Positions 42,960 through 50,913 of a stretch of 64,000 bases of DNA are shown here, piece by piece. Below the pieces are notes generated by a model. It was not told the DNA's origin, searched no databases, and was given only the letters and a program-made list of their open reading frames with translations. Source of the stretch: Azoarcus indigens (GTDB taxonomy: Bacteria; Pseudomonadota; Gammaproteobacteria; Burkholderiales; Rhodocyclaceae). The DNA is taken from positions 1 through 64,000 of the forward strand of contig NZ_SNVV01000023.1 of the NCBI RefSeq assembly GCF_004361735.1, in the 5' to 3' direction. Numbering within the stretch: position 1 is the stretch's first letter; the number at the start of each line of letters is the position of its first letter. Both the position numbers and the translations under genes were made by a program.

Positions 42960-43362
42960 GGCTGGATGGACGGGGGCGCCGCCTGCATGAGGTGCGAGGC
43001 GGCAGTCCGATACCCGTCCAGCGTGATGCAAGGCAGGGGCCCCTCGGCGAAGAAGGCCGGGGAGAAGGGGCTGCGGCGCTTGAACGACCGCTTGGCGCCC
43101 TTGCGGGCGCCCCCTCTCCCCCGCCCTCCCCCGCGACGGGGAGGGAGCGAACCCGCGCCTGGGTGGATGGCCTCGGGAGAAGCCTCGGGAGAAGCCGAGG
43201 ATGCGAAACGCAGCGCCCGCCGGGCTGACCTGCCCGGCCGCTCTGCCACTGCTTCACGAGTCGGCGCGAAGGGCTGGGCCAGTACCGCCGGCCCTCCGGC
43301 CCTCTCCGCCGTTCACGCCACGCCGCACCGCAAGTCACCCCCGGCTCCAGCCATTCCGCGGC
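42960..43362. other. Gene-free interval with a dispersed GC-rich repeat
   Basis: No supported gene was seen in these 403 bases between convergent units. The interval holds the repeat hairpin at 43124-43146. The sequence around it is rich in runs of C and G, as in copy 1 near 8.2 kb. Confidence 0.6.
43124..43146. repeat. GC-rich hairpin repeat, copy 2
   Basis: CCCTCCCC, a short CGCGAC-type loop and GGGGAGGG form a hairpin closely similar to the unit at 8198-8220, including the flanking GGAGCGAAC/GGAGCAGAAC. It lies between convergent genes and may also act as a bidirectional terminator. Confidence 0.55.
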
Positions 43363-44298
43363 TCAGTCCTTAGGCAGCGGCACCGGCGTCAGCGCCGTGC
43401 CGGTGCTGAAGAAGCTCTCCAGGTTGTCCAGCGCCAGCCGCAGCATCGCACCGCGGGTTTCCACCGTGCCGCTGCCCATGTGCGGCGCCAGCAGGGCGTT
43501 CTCCAGAGTGAAGAAGCGCGGGTCGACGTCAGGCTCGTTGCGGAACACATCCAGCGCGGCACCCGCGATGCGGCGGTTCTGCAGGGCATTGATCAGCGCC
43601 TCCTCGTCCACCACCGTGCCGCGGGCGATGTTCACCAGGTAGCCGTCGGCGCCGAGCGCGGCCAGCACCCTGTCGTCTATCAGGCCGGCGGTTGCCGCGC
43701 CGCCGGGCACCACCACCACCAGCACGTCGGAAGCGGTGGCGAGCTTGATCAGGTCGGCCTCGTAGCGGTAGTCCAGGCCCTGGTCGTGGCGGCCGTAGTA
43801 GGCCAGTTCCACCTGGAAGGGCGCCAGCCGTTCGGCGATGGCCTTGCCGATGCGGCCCATGCCGACGATGCCCACGCGCTTGCCGGACAAGCCGATGGCA
43901 AGCGGGAAGTCGTCCTTCTTCCATGCGCCGGAGCGTACGTAGCGGTCGGACTCCGGCAGCTTGCGCAGCAGGCCCAGCAGCATGGCGACGGCGAATTCCG
44001 CCACCGCAGCATTGAGCACGCCCGGGGTGTTGGTGACGACCACGCCGCGGTCGCGCGCCGCAGCCAATGGAATGCCGTCGTAGCCGACGCCGGTGGTGGC
44101 GATGATGCGCAGCGCCGGCAGATCGTCCAGCGCCTCCGGCGGGATCACATGGTCGCTGCGGGTGATGATGCCGGTGATGGACTCGCGCAGCGCCGGGCTC
44201 CCCTCCAGCGCAGCCGGGTCGTGACAACTGAAGCGGGCTTCGATCCGGGCCAGTACCTTGGGGGGAAAGTCGCCGAGCCGGAGCAGTTGGGGTTTCAT
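43363..44298 (-). CDS. D-2-hydroxyacid dehydrogenase (GhrB/gluconate reductase-like)
   Basis: This is a 311-residue NAD(P)-dependent 2-hydroxyacid dehydrogenase: VGIVGMGRIGKAIAER (about 142-157) binds the cofactor, catalytic Arg is in NIARGTVVDEEAL (about 227), Glu in DVFRNEPDV (about 255) and His in LLAPHMGSGTVETR (about 280). It belongs to the glyoxylate/hydroxypyruvate/2-ketogluconate reductase branch and is clearly different from the GhrA-type protein at 30072. It appears to be a single gene with 139 bases to its upstream neighbour. The start MKPQLLRLGDFPPKVL is family-like. Confidence 0.87.
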   Translation of the reverse strand: MKPQLLRLGDFPPKVLARIEARFSCHDPAALEGSPALRESITGIITRSDHVIPPEALDDLPALRIIATTGVGYDGIPLAAARDRGVVVTNTPGVLNAAVAEFAVAMLLGLLRKLPESDRYVRSGAWKKDDFPLAIGLSGKRVGIVGMGRIGKAIAERLAPFQVELAYYGRHDQGLDYRYEADLIKLATASDVLVVVVPGGAATAGLIDDRVLAALGADGYLVNIARGTVVDEEALINALQNRRIAGAALDVFRNEPDVDPRFFTLENALLAPHMGSGTVETRGAMLRLALDNLESFFSTGTALTPVPLPKD

Positions 44299-44437
44299 CG
44301 CTTGTCCTCTCTGTGATTATGGAAGGGCCAGGAAGCCGAACGGATGAGCGGCTGACCGGGCCGGGGGCCCGTCCGCTCAACGGAACGCCTTGCAGCCGGG
44401 CGACGCGGCACCTGCGGCCGCGCGACGGGCGCCTTGC

Positions 44438-45610
44438 TCAGCGCGCCGCCGCGCGGGCGGAGGGAGCCGCGGTGCCGGCCTGCGCCGGGGGTGGTCCATC
44501 GCCCGCGGCCAGGGTGGCATCCTCGACCCAGCGCCGGCCGTTCTCCGCCTCGGCGTACAAGCGCCAAGGCGCGTCCGCCGCTTCGCGGCACAGGCCGTAG
44601 CGGAAACCGAAAAAGACGCGGCCGGGGGTATCGAAGCGCAGGTCGCGAAAGCCAGCGCAGCCGCTGCCGGGCCGGCTGCCGGCGCTGGCCTGGTCCAGCA
44701 CCGGGAACATGGCAAACCAGCGGTAGAAGGCGAACTGCGGGCTTTCCCACACCGCACGCGCCACCGCAGCGGTGGCCGGTTCGCCGCCGAACATGGGTGC
44801 GCTCTCCCACTGCGCCATCGCCACCGGCAGGTAAGGCGCGGAAAAGCGGCGGATGAAGTTGTCGTCGCCGGTAAGCCGCAAGGGCTCGCTGCGGCGGGTG
44901 TTGATGTGGGCGTAGTGGTAGCGCTCGCCGTCGAAGACGATGGCGGTCCAGTTGAAAGGCGAGGCCGGCCGCGGCGCCGCGTCCACCGCCACCACCGGGA
45001 TGCCCTGGCGCGCGGCATAGGCGCGGGCGGCCTCCACCGCCTCGCCGCGACCGATCCAGCCGATGCCCACCCAGCCCGCGAGCAGCACCAGCGATAGCGC
45101 CGCCGGCAGCTTGCTGCCGCGCCAGCAGGCGCTGGCGATGAGGCCGGCGATGATGAGGCCGGTGAATACCAGGTCGATGATGAAGGTGGTACCGATGCCG
45201 AAGCGGCGGTCTGACAGCGGCGCCAGGATCATGGTGCCGAACTGGGTGATGAGGTCGCCGGCGATGTGGATGGCGAGCGCGGCGCAACTCACCGCGTAGA
45301 AGGCCTTCCAGTCCGGCCGGGGCACCTGGCCCGGCGGGCGTAGCAGGCGGGAAAACAGCCAGGCCAGCAGCAAGCCCCACACAGGCAGCAGCAAAATGGA
45401 GTGGGTGAGCCCGCGGTGGCCGCGCAGGTAGGTGAGTTCGGACACATAGCCGAGCACGAAATCCATGTCCGGGAAGGCGGCGGCGAGAAAGCCGGCGCTG
45501 ACCATCTGCCAGGTCCGCACCCGCGGCGGACGCAGGCCGGAGAGCGAGGCGGAGGGGGCAAGCAGGCGGCCAACGAGGGCGCCCGAGAGGGCATGAGTCA
45601 GAGTATCCAC
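44438..45610 (-). CDS. YdjM/DUF457-type membrane metal-dependent hydrolase
   Basis: This 390-residue membrane protein begins MDTLTHALSGALVGRLLAPS, the LexA-regulated YdjM/DUF457 pattern, with further conserved D-x-D (FPDMDFVLGY near 47) and HRGLTHSILLLP (about 67) that suggest a metal site at the membrane face. Four to five helices fill residues 35-190, then a long soluble C-terminal part of about 200 residues follows. The family is annotated as a metal-dependent hydrolase, but the reaction is not established. The last 20 residues are Ala/Pro-rich. No LexA box was recognised upstream. Confidence 0.82.
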   Translation of the reverse strand: MDTLTHALSGALVGRLLAPSASLSGLRPPRVRTWQMVSAGFLAAAFPDMDFVLGYVSELTYLRGHRGLTHSILLLPVWGLLLAWLFSRLLRPPGQVPRPDWKAFYAVSCAALAIHIAGDLITQFGTMILAPLSDRRFGIGTTFIIDLVFTGLIIAGLIASACWRGSKLPAALSLVLLAGWVGIGWIGRGEAVEAARAYAARQGIPVVAVDAAPRPASPFNWTAIVFDGERYHYAHINTRRSEPLRLTGDDNFIRRFSAPYLPVAMAQWESAPMFGGEPATAAVARAVWESPQFAFYRWFAMFPVLDQASAGSRPGSGCAGFRDLRFDTPGRVFFGFRYGLCREAADAPWRLYAEAENGRRWVEDATLAAGDGPPPAQAGTAAPSARAAAR

Positions 45611-45696
45611 GCGGCCTTTGAGGCAGGCCCCCGGGGCTTCGTTCCCGGGTGGCCTTGAGCTGTCGAACTGCTGATTGGAGCACGAAATGGTGCGCG

Positions 45697-45759
45697 AAAA
45701 GCGCTTCGCCCTGCAGCCCCTTGCGCGCTCGGCGAGCCGGAGGGGATTGCAGGGCGAAG
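45697..45759 (-). terminator. Terminator after the bacterioferritin-like gene
   Basis: A 12-bp perfect stem (45704-45715 with 45748-45759) encloses a second GC stem and, on the minus strand, runs into CGCTTTTC at 45703-45696. It lies 35 bases past the stop of the 45794-46390 gene. Confidence 0.65.
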
Positions 45760-45793
45760 GCCGCGCGGCCGAGGCCGGCAGCGCGCCGACGGG

Positions 45794-46390
45794 TCAGCTC
45801 AGCAGGTCGGCGAGCTCGTCGGCATGCTCTTCCTCGGTGGCGAGGATGCCAACCAGCATGTGGCGGGTGGTCGGGTCGCGGTCGCCGAAGAAGCGGATCA
45901 TTTCGCGATAGCTCTCGATGGCAATACGCTCGGCGATCAGGTTCTCGCGGATCATGTCCTTCAGCGTGTCACAGGTGACGTACTCCGCATGGCTGCGTCC
46001 GGTGAGGCGCGCCGGATCCATTTCCGGCGAGCCGCCCAGTTGCACGATGCGCTTGGCGATCTGGTCCGCATGGCCCAGTTCCTCGTTGGAGTGCACCAGG
46101 AACTCGGCGGCAATAGGCTCGGAGTTGATCCCGGTGGCGACGAAGGCATGCTGGCGGTAACGCAACACGCACACAAGTTCGGTTGCGAGCGCGGCATTCA
46201 GGATGTTCACCGCGACTTCCGGGTCCAGGCCGTAGCCTGAGGTAAGCACTCCATCCTCGATGTGCTGGCGCGCACGATCACGCAGTGCAACAACATCGGT
46301 CAGGAAGGTGCTCTCTTCGGCCTGCTGGGCGGCGCCGGCCGGCATTTGTTGGTTGGCCTTGAAATCGGTGGCCTTGGGAGAGGGCGTCAT
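45794..46390 (-). CDS. Ferritin-like (bacterioferritin/Dps-type) protein
   Basis: This is a 198-residue four-helix ferritin-like protein. The diiron ligands can be placed: Glu in ALATELVCVLRYRQH (helix A), E-E-L-G-H in FLVHSNEELGHADQI (helix B), Glu and His in the third and fourth helices (IAERIAIESYREMI and LATEEEHADEL). The first 30 residues are polar and disordered. The start at 46390 is supported by AAGGAG upstream, and a longer frame adds a non-family N-terminus. It probably oxidises and stores iron or protects against peroxide. Its neighbours (CsbD and other small stress proteins) suggest stationary-phase or general-stress control. Confidence 0.85.
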   Translation of the reverse strand: MTPSPKATDFKANQQMPAGAAQQAEESTFLTDVVALRDRARQHIEDGVLTSGYGLDPEVAVNILNAALATELVCVLRYRQHAFVATGINSEPIAAEFLVHSNEELGHADQIAKRIVQLGGSPEMDPARLTGRSHAEYVTCDTLKDMIRENLIAERIAIESYREMIRFFGDRDPTTRHMLVGILATEEEHADELADLLS

Positions 46391-46461
46391 GCGGTTCTCC
46401 TTGCGGGTTGGGGGAGCGAGGGACTGGCACGGGCCCCGCAGGGCCCGTCGCTCAGCGGCGT

Positions 46462-46665
46462 TCAGTGAGGAAGGGTGTCTTCCCACTCCTTCACCCGCCG
46501 CTCCGCTTCATCCTTGGAAACACCGTAGCGTTCCTGGATACGGCCGGCCAACTCAGTACGCTTGCCGGCGATCACATCGACGTCGTCGTCGGTGAGCTTG
46601 CCCCATTGCTGGCGAACCTTGCCCTTCAGCTGCTTCCAGTTCCCTTCAATGATGTCGCGGTTCAT
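46462..46665 (-). CDS. CsbD-family stress-response protein
   Basis: This is a 67-residue CsbD protein: MNRDIIEGNWKQLKGKVRQQ at the start and GKRTELAGRIQERYG in the second half are the two family segments. It ends with EWEDTLPH. It is induced by general stress in other bacteria, with unknown biochemical role. The start is preceded by GGAGACC. It lies between the ferritin-like gene and a membrane protein, all on the minus strand. Confidence 0.92.
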   Translation of the reverse strand: MNRDIIEGNWKQLKGKVRQQWGKLTDDDVDVIAGKRTELAGRIQERYGVSKDEAERRVKEWEDTLPH

Positions 46666-46883
46666 GGTCGGTCTCCTTCTGCTTCCGTTGCCGGGACGCG
46701 ATCCCGGGGTTGGTTGAAGTACGCCGTACGGCCGGGGCTGCCGGACGCTGGATCCGCCCTTGTAGCAGCGGCCGCCGATGCACGATTCCAGTCTAGAAAA
46801 CCACCCTCGCCCGGCCCATCGGCCGCGTCCTAAAGCGCTGTCGGCATCGTCCGACACAGCAGCGGCAAGGGCTGCCGGCGTAT

Positions 46884-47414
46884 TCAGATCGAGCGCACCA
46901 CTTCTCCGCCGGCGCGCTCCAGCGTCTCCTCGGCCAGCTTGGCCTGCGCCGAATCGGCCGGGTGGGCAACCACTGCCCAGTAGCCGACATCGGTGCTGTC
47001 ACGAACGGTATTGATCACCAGGTCGTGATCCGGCCGGGCGCTCAGCAAGCCGGCGATCAACATCCCGCCGAACATACCGAACATGCCTATGGCCACCAGC
47101 GCCATGCCGGGGGAAGAGAGGAAGGCCGGCATGCCGGCGGCGGCCAGACCGCCCCCGACCAGCAGACCGGCGATGAGGCCGGCAATACCCAGCTTCAGGT
47201 GGGAACGCAGCAGGGTGTGCCAGATACCGGCCTGCTCGGGCTCGAGCTTGCGGCTGAGGTCGGGATCGTGGGGGCTGACCAGTTGCACCTGGGCGGGCCG
47301 CAGCGGCCGGCGATCACGCAAGGTGGAAGCTGCGCGGCTGGCGGAATCGGGGTCGCGGAAGGTCGCGGCAACGAGGGTCAGGGATCTCTCTCCGAAGAGG
47401 CTCATCGTGCTCAT
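46884..47414 (-). CDS. Stress-associated membrane protein of unknown function
   Basis: This is a 176-residue protein with a soluble N-terminal third (SLTLVAATFRDPDSASRAAS, similar in feel to general-stress-protein domains), two glycine-rich membrane segments (about 75-98 and 102-127: LKLGIAGLIAGLLVGGGLAA and ALVAIGMFGMFGGMLIAGLL) and a C-terminal ferredoxin-like domain (about 130-176) ending ERAGGEVVRSI. The N- and C-terminal parts look like two halves of one alpha/beta fold interrupted by a membrane hairpin. GGAGACCGACATG sets the start. I do not recognise a characterised family. Confidence 0.75.
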   Translation of the reverse strand: MSTMSLFGERSLTLVAATFRDPDSASRAASTLRDRRPLRPAQVQLVSPHDPDLSRKLEPEQAGIWHTLLRSHLKLGIAGLIAGLLVGGGLAAAGMPAFLSSPGMALVAIGMFGMFGGMLIAGLLSARPDHDLVINTVRDSTDVGYWAVVAHPADSAQAKLAEETLERAGGEVVRSI

Positions 47415-47856
47415 GTCGGTCTCCTTGTCGTATCGACTCGTTTCGACTCTGCCGGCGACCCTGGGCAGATGAACCGGATCGGTGGCAGACACAAGTTGGA
47501 AACCGGCAGGCGGAAAAGGGTTGCTTCCCCCAGTCCGAAACGCGTGTAAGCCGATTCTGTCAGCCCTCGGAGGCGCCCTCGCCTAACACGGCGAGTACAC
47601 GCGCCGTGTCGGACGAATCCCACGCAGCGACGCGCCTGCCGCCGACGAGCGCGCCGCCGGCCAAAGGCTAGAGTGCGACTACGGACCGCGCGACGGCACC
47701 GTATCTCCTCTTCGCGAAGTTTCCGACTTCGTTTCAGCGCCGGCCATCACCGATGGCCGGCCTCTTTATGCCCGTCGTCCCAGCCGTGCGCCCCCGGGGC
47801 CGCGCACCGCCTTGCGGACGGATGCGGACCACAGACGATGTAACAGGGAGAACGCC
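47415..47856. other. Gene-free interval with an orphan terminator-like hairpin
   Basis: No supported coding gene was seen in these 442 bases between a minus-strand stress gene and the plus-strand small genes. The interval must contain the divergent promoters. It also contains a clear plus-strand hairpin (47739-47761), which would end any transcript begun upstream, so a small RNA is possible. Confidence 0.5.
47739..47766 (+). terminator. Orphan intrinsic-terminator-like hairpin
   Basis: GCCGGCCATC, an ACC loop and GATGGCCGGC form a perfect 10-bp stem, followed by CTCTTTAT. No plus-strand gene ends before it, so it may end a small RNA or attenuate the transcript entering 47857 or 48091. Confidence 0.5.
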
Positions 47857-48090
47857 ATGCAAGCGAACCGCCGGGACAGGACGGCCGTCATCATCCCCTT
47901 CATCCGACAGCCACGGCTGGCTGGCGCCGGAGTTGCAGAAGCGCCGGCCGGCGAGGACAAGGTCACCGACTGTCACAATTTTGAAGCAACCCGGCGCGTA
48001 GTCTGCGATCAGGCATTGGACCGGCGCACGCAGACGCACCCCGCCGGTGCCACCCCCCTTCCAACGCCCCCCAGCAGCAAGGAGAGAACA

Positions 48091-48315
48091 ATGCATCGCA
48101 CCCAGTTCGCAGGCCGGCTGTACAGCGTAGGCGGGCGCCTGCTCGCCACCCTCGGACGCCTCACCCGCCTCGCCACGCTGGAACGGCGCGGGGCGATCCT
48201 GGCGGTATATGGAGAGGGCATCGCCCTCTACGGTGACGCCCTGGCCAAGGTGGCCGGCGCCCGCCGCCAGATGGCCCGGATGACGCCGGGCGCGGCGATG
48301 GCGCGCAGCGGCTGA
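48091..48315 (+). CDS. Small basic protein of unknown function
   Basis: This is a 74-residue basic protein (start MHRTQFAGRLYSVGGRLLAT, end AAMARSG) with an amphipathic, Arg-rich N-half and an AVYGEGIALYGDALAK core. The start is well supported by AAGGAGAG eight bases upstream. The frame is open further up to an ATG at 47857, also preceded by a good GGGAGA, which would give a 152-residue product. The added part looks unlike a folded domain, but this is not settled. It is encoded within a run of small stress-type genes. Confidence 0.6.
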   Translation: MHRTQFAGRLYSVGGRLLATLGRLTRLATLERRGAILAVYGEGIALYGDALAKVAGARRQMARMTPGAAMARSG

Positions 48316-48336
48316 ACACCCGTCCTACCCGTCATG

Positions 48337-48373
48337 ACGCAGAACGGCCCGGTCACCCCGGGCCGTTCTGCGT
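48337..48373 (+). terminator. Strong hairpin after the 74-residue gene
   Basis: A perfect 16-bp stem (48337-48352 with 48358-48373) with a five-base loop lies 22 bases past the stop. It lacks a T run, so it may act as a Rho-assisted terminator or an mRNA-stabilising end. Confidence 0.55.
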
Positions 48374-48541
48374 TCACCGCCACGCAATACCGATGTCGGA
48401 CGCCGCCGACAGCAGCATCGGCGACGCCCGACAGCCTACCCTTGACCCGCGGGCAACAATGGCTACGCGCAGTCAGCCGGACCCGCCACCCCGTAGGCGC
48501 CGGCCGGACGACGAGCCATCCCCATCAAGAAGGAGAAGACG

Positions 48542-48937
48542 ATGAAACTCATCCAAGCCACCCTGCTGGGCGCCAGCCTGTTCGCCCTTCCCTTCGTTTC
48601 CCACGCGGCCGATCTGCAGGACGCGGCGGAAAAGCGGGCCGAGGCCCATCACGACGCTGCCATGGAAAAGGCGGAGGCCGATTACAAGATGGCCAAGGAA
48701 CAATGCCGCGGCATGGAAGGCAACGCCCGCGACGTGTGCATGAAGAAGGCGGAGGCCGACTACACCACCGCCAAGGGTGACGCCAAGGCCACCTACAAGG
48801 GCGACAAGGCCCGCGCCAAAACCGTCGAGGACCGTGCCGAGGCGGAGTACAAGATCGCAAAAGCCCGCTGCGACGCCCTTTCCGGCAGCGCCAAGGACCA
48901 GTGCGTGGCTGAAGCCAAGGTGAAGTACCACCAGTAA
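48542..48937 (+). CDS. Secreted helical repeat protein with paired cysteines
   Basis: This is a 131-residue protein with a signal peptide ([20 protein letters not shown], cut near SHA-A at 22). The mature part is a Lys/Ala/Glu/Asp-rich helix built from imperfect repeats around A-E-A-D-Y-x-x-A-K and A-K-x-x-C. Two Cys pairs of similar spacing ([12 protein letters not shown] and [12 protein letters not shown]) suggest two disulfide-stapled helical hairpins. Similar proteins are widespread in betaproteobacteria as unnamed periplasmic proteins. AAGGAGAAGACG precedes the start. A cell-envelope stress role is inferred only from its neighbours. Confidence 0.78.
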   Translation: MKLIQATLLGASLFALPFVSHAADLQDAAEKRAEAHHDAAMEKAEADYKMAKEQCRGMEGNARDVCMKKAEADYTTAKGDAKATYKGDKARAKTVEDRAEAEYKIAKARCDALSGSAKDQCVAEAKVKYHQ

Positions 48938-48943
48938 GGCACG

Positions 48944-48978
48944 CCCTGCCGGCGGCAGCCTGGCCGCCGCCGGCAGGG
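48944..48978 (+). terminator. Terminator after the secreted repeat protein
   Basis: A perfect 13-bp GC stem (48944-48956 with 48966-48978) with a nine-base loop lies six bases past the stop. It is followed by CCTATGC rather than a T run. Confidence 0.6.
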
Positions 48979-49010
48979 CCTATGCACTAGAATCCCGCGG
49001 TCGTCACAGC

Positions 49011-49631
49011 ATGTCCGCGGGATTTTTCGTGAACAAGGCCCTCTTTCCCCACCGCCCTTCCGTGGTACCGGCCCAGCGCGCTGCCGCCAAGGGGCAGCAA
49101 CCCTGCGTACTGTGGTTCACCGGCCTCTCAGCAGCGGGAAAATCCACCGTCGCCGATCTGGTCGAACAAGGGCTGCACCACGCCGGGCGGCACACCTATC
49201 TGCTCGATGGCGACCAACTGCGCGCCGGCCTCAGCCGCGACCTGGGCTTCAGCGCCGCGGCCCGCAGCGAGAACATCCGCCGTGTGGGCGAAGTCGCCCG
49301 CCTGATGGTGGATGCCGGCCTGATCGTGCTGGTGGCGCTGATCTCGCCCTTCCGCGCCGAGCGGGACAAGGTGCGCGCGCTGTTCGCGGCTGGCGAATTC
49401 GTGGAAATCCATGTGGATGCGCCGCTGGCGGTGGCCGAAGCACGCGACCCCAAAGGCTTGTACCGCCGCGCCCGCAGCGGCGAACTGCACGACTTCACCG
49501 GCATAGACTCGCCCTACGAAGCTCCTCTGGCGCCGGAACTGCGGTTGGACACCTCCACGCTGAACGCCGCCAGCGCCGCACAGCAGGTGCTGGACTGGCT
49601 GGCGAACCGCCCGATGGACGCGGCGGGCTGA
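49011..49631 (+). CDS. cysC: Adenylyl-sulfate kinase
   Basis: This is a 206-residue APS kinase: P-loop [12 protein letters not shown] (about 38-49), [17 protein letters not shown] (the D-G-D-x-x-R APS-binding block, about 69-85), [12 protein letters not shown] and the lid region with [11 protein letters not shown]. It phosphorylates APS to PAPS, either for sulfate assimilation or sulfonation. It is present alone, without cysDN or cysH nearby. The first 30 residues are extra to the core, and a GTG at 49029 could be the true start. It is the last gene before the tRNA-associated terminator and prophage. Confidence 0.9.
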   Translation: MSAGFFVNKALFPHRPSVVPAQRAAAKGQQPCVLWFTGLSAAGKSTVADLVEQGLHHAGRHTYLLDGDQLRAGLSRDLGFSAAARSENIRRVGEVARLMVDAGLIVLVALISPFRAERDKVRALFAAGEFVEIHVDAPLAVAEARDPKGLYRRARSGELHDFTGIDSPYEAPLAPELRLDTSTLNAASAAQQVLDWLANRPMDAAG

Positions 49632-49955
49632 ACCACGAGCCCCGCCGCATCAGGCGGCGTCGGCGGGGACGGGCAGCCACGCTCTCCACCGGCAACCAAG
49701 GCAAGCGCGATTGCGGACCGCGTGGATACCCGCCACCGCCCCAGCCGTACCTGAGAAGGGGAGCCGCGGCGGCAAGCGGACACAGCGAGGGTCTGGCGCT
49801 TGGCCTGTTCGATACGGCCCGGCCCGTATGTCGCACACCAGCAGACCAGCCAGCCGGGCCAGGACAAGGCCGGCCTCCTTCGGAGGTGGGGCGGCGCAGA
49901 TGAGTTTGATCGGCGTGTCGCACCGTTGCCGGCGATCGGCTTCTTCACCGCCAGG
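49632..49955. other. Gene-free interval between cysC and the tRNA-Arg locus
   Basis: No supported gene was seen in these 324 bases. Open frames run through it on both strands but lack ribosome-binding sites and family signatures. Before phage entry this was the region downstream of the tRNA gene and its terminator. Confidence 0.6.
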
Positions 49956-49993
49956 AAAGACAAACGGCCTGCCAGCAAAGCTGGCAGGCCGTT
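49956..49993 (-). terminator. Original terminator of tRNA-Arg, now separated from it
   Basis: A perfect 14-bp stem (49963-49976 with 49980-49993) with an AAA loop (49977-49979) is followed on the minus strand by TTTGTCTTTC. It ends seven bases left of the 50-bp att copy, exactly where a terminator for the minus-strand tRNA would lie before integration. The prophage now separates it from the tRNA by 7.6 kb. Confidence 0.85.
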
Positions 49994-50000
49994 CCATGTT

Positions 50001-50050
50001 TGGCGCGCCCGGCGCGATTCGAACGCACGACCCCTGCCTTCGGAGGGCAG
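50001..50050. repeat. Left attachment site (att core, copy 1)
   Basis: Fifty bases identical to 57576-57625. They correspond to the 3' part of tRNA-Arg(CCG), from the anticodon stem to the CCA end. This is the displaced original tRNA 3' end. It lacks the 5' half and cannot be a functional tRNA. The integrase stop codon lies six bases to its right. Confidence 0.95.
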
Positions 50051-50055
50051 CCGCA

Positions 50056-50913
50056 TCAGAAGGGCAATAGTCGCTGCACTGCAACGGCTGCCTGATCTGG
50101 CGCCAAATGTGCATAAATCTCTGTTTGCGTGATACTCGAATGCCCGAGCAATTCTTTAACGACGTAAATTGACTCACCTTGCATAACAAGCCAGCTAGCG
50201 AACGTATGACGCAAATCGTGAATTCGAAAATTCGTAATTTGCGCTCGTTTTAAAGCCGCACTCCAAGAAGTCTTAAACGTTGTAATACAGCCACGCTCCC
50301 AACCAAACACCCACGGCGACCCCGGAACATTCTCCGATTGCCATTCCGCCATTTCCTGCAACGCTCTAATTGCATCGTCATTCAACGGCACAACTCGCCT
50401 TTTTCTCTGTTTCGTATGTCTGCCCTCAAGCAAAAACATACGACGCTGCAAATCAACTCTAGACCACTCCAACTTCAACAGCTCCCCACGCCTACAGCCT
50501 GTATTCAACGCTAGCCGAATAAATAACGATAAATGCGGCCGAACAGCACCAACCCTCGCTTCACGCACAAGCCTTGCCGCATCCTCACGCGTTATCCAAC
50601 GCACGCGAGGCTCCGAATCTTCAACGCCAATTCTAGAAACAGGGTTAGGCAATTCATGCAAGTCATATTCAAGACGCGCAAAATTTATAGCCGCACAAAA
50701 CAAGCGCAATTCACGGCGAATCGTAGCGCTCTTAACTCCTGAGCTCAGCCTATGGGCGACGTAATTCCTTATATGCGCGCGCTTTAAATCTCTAATAGGT
50801 TTGCCAGAAAAGTGCGGATGCAAATGTCTAAGGCTGTAGTTATCCCGCTCAGAACTCTTATTCTGATGCGATCTAGCAGATAAATATGCAGAAACAACTT
50901 CGTCAAACGTCAT
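50056..50913 (-). CDS. Phage tyrosine integrase
   Basis: This is a 285-residue tyrosine recombinase with an N-terminal SAM-like core-binding domain (about 1-95) and a catalytic domain. The active-site residues can be placed: Arg141 in NTGCRRGELLKLEW, Lys168 in RHTKQRKRR, His232 and Arg235 in HDLRHTFASW, His258 in LLGHSSITQTE and the nucleophile Tyr267 in EIYAHLAP. It is shorter than lambda-type integrases and lacks an arm-binding domain. It would recombine the 50-bp tRNA core. In the circular phage its 3' end overlaps the antisense tail of the regulator gene. Confidence 0.95.
   Translation of the reverse strand: MTFDEVVSAYLSARSHQNKSSERDNYSLRHLHPHFSGKPIRDLKRAHIRNYVAHRLSSGVKSATIRRELRLFCAAINFARLEYDLHELPNPVSRIGVEDSEPRVRWITREDAARLVREARVGAVRPHLSLFIRLALNTGCRRGELLKLEWSRVDLQRRMFLLEGRHTKQRKRRVVPLNDDAIRALQEMAEWQSENVPGSPWVFGWERGCITTFKTSWSAALKRAQITNFRIHDLRHTFASWLVMQGESIYVVKELLGHSSITQTEIYAHLAPDQAAVAVQRLLPF

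Noticed and set aside
50001-50050. Second tRNA-Arg gene at the left prophage end
   Set aside because: Only the 3' 50 bases are present. The acceptor 5' strand and D arm are missing, so it is an att duplicate.
49800-50132. Plus-strand gene crossing the left att
   Set aside because: Its host-side part has no ribosome-binding site or family. Only the segment right of the att is meaningful, as the tail of the phage regulator in the excised circle.
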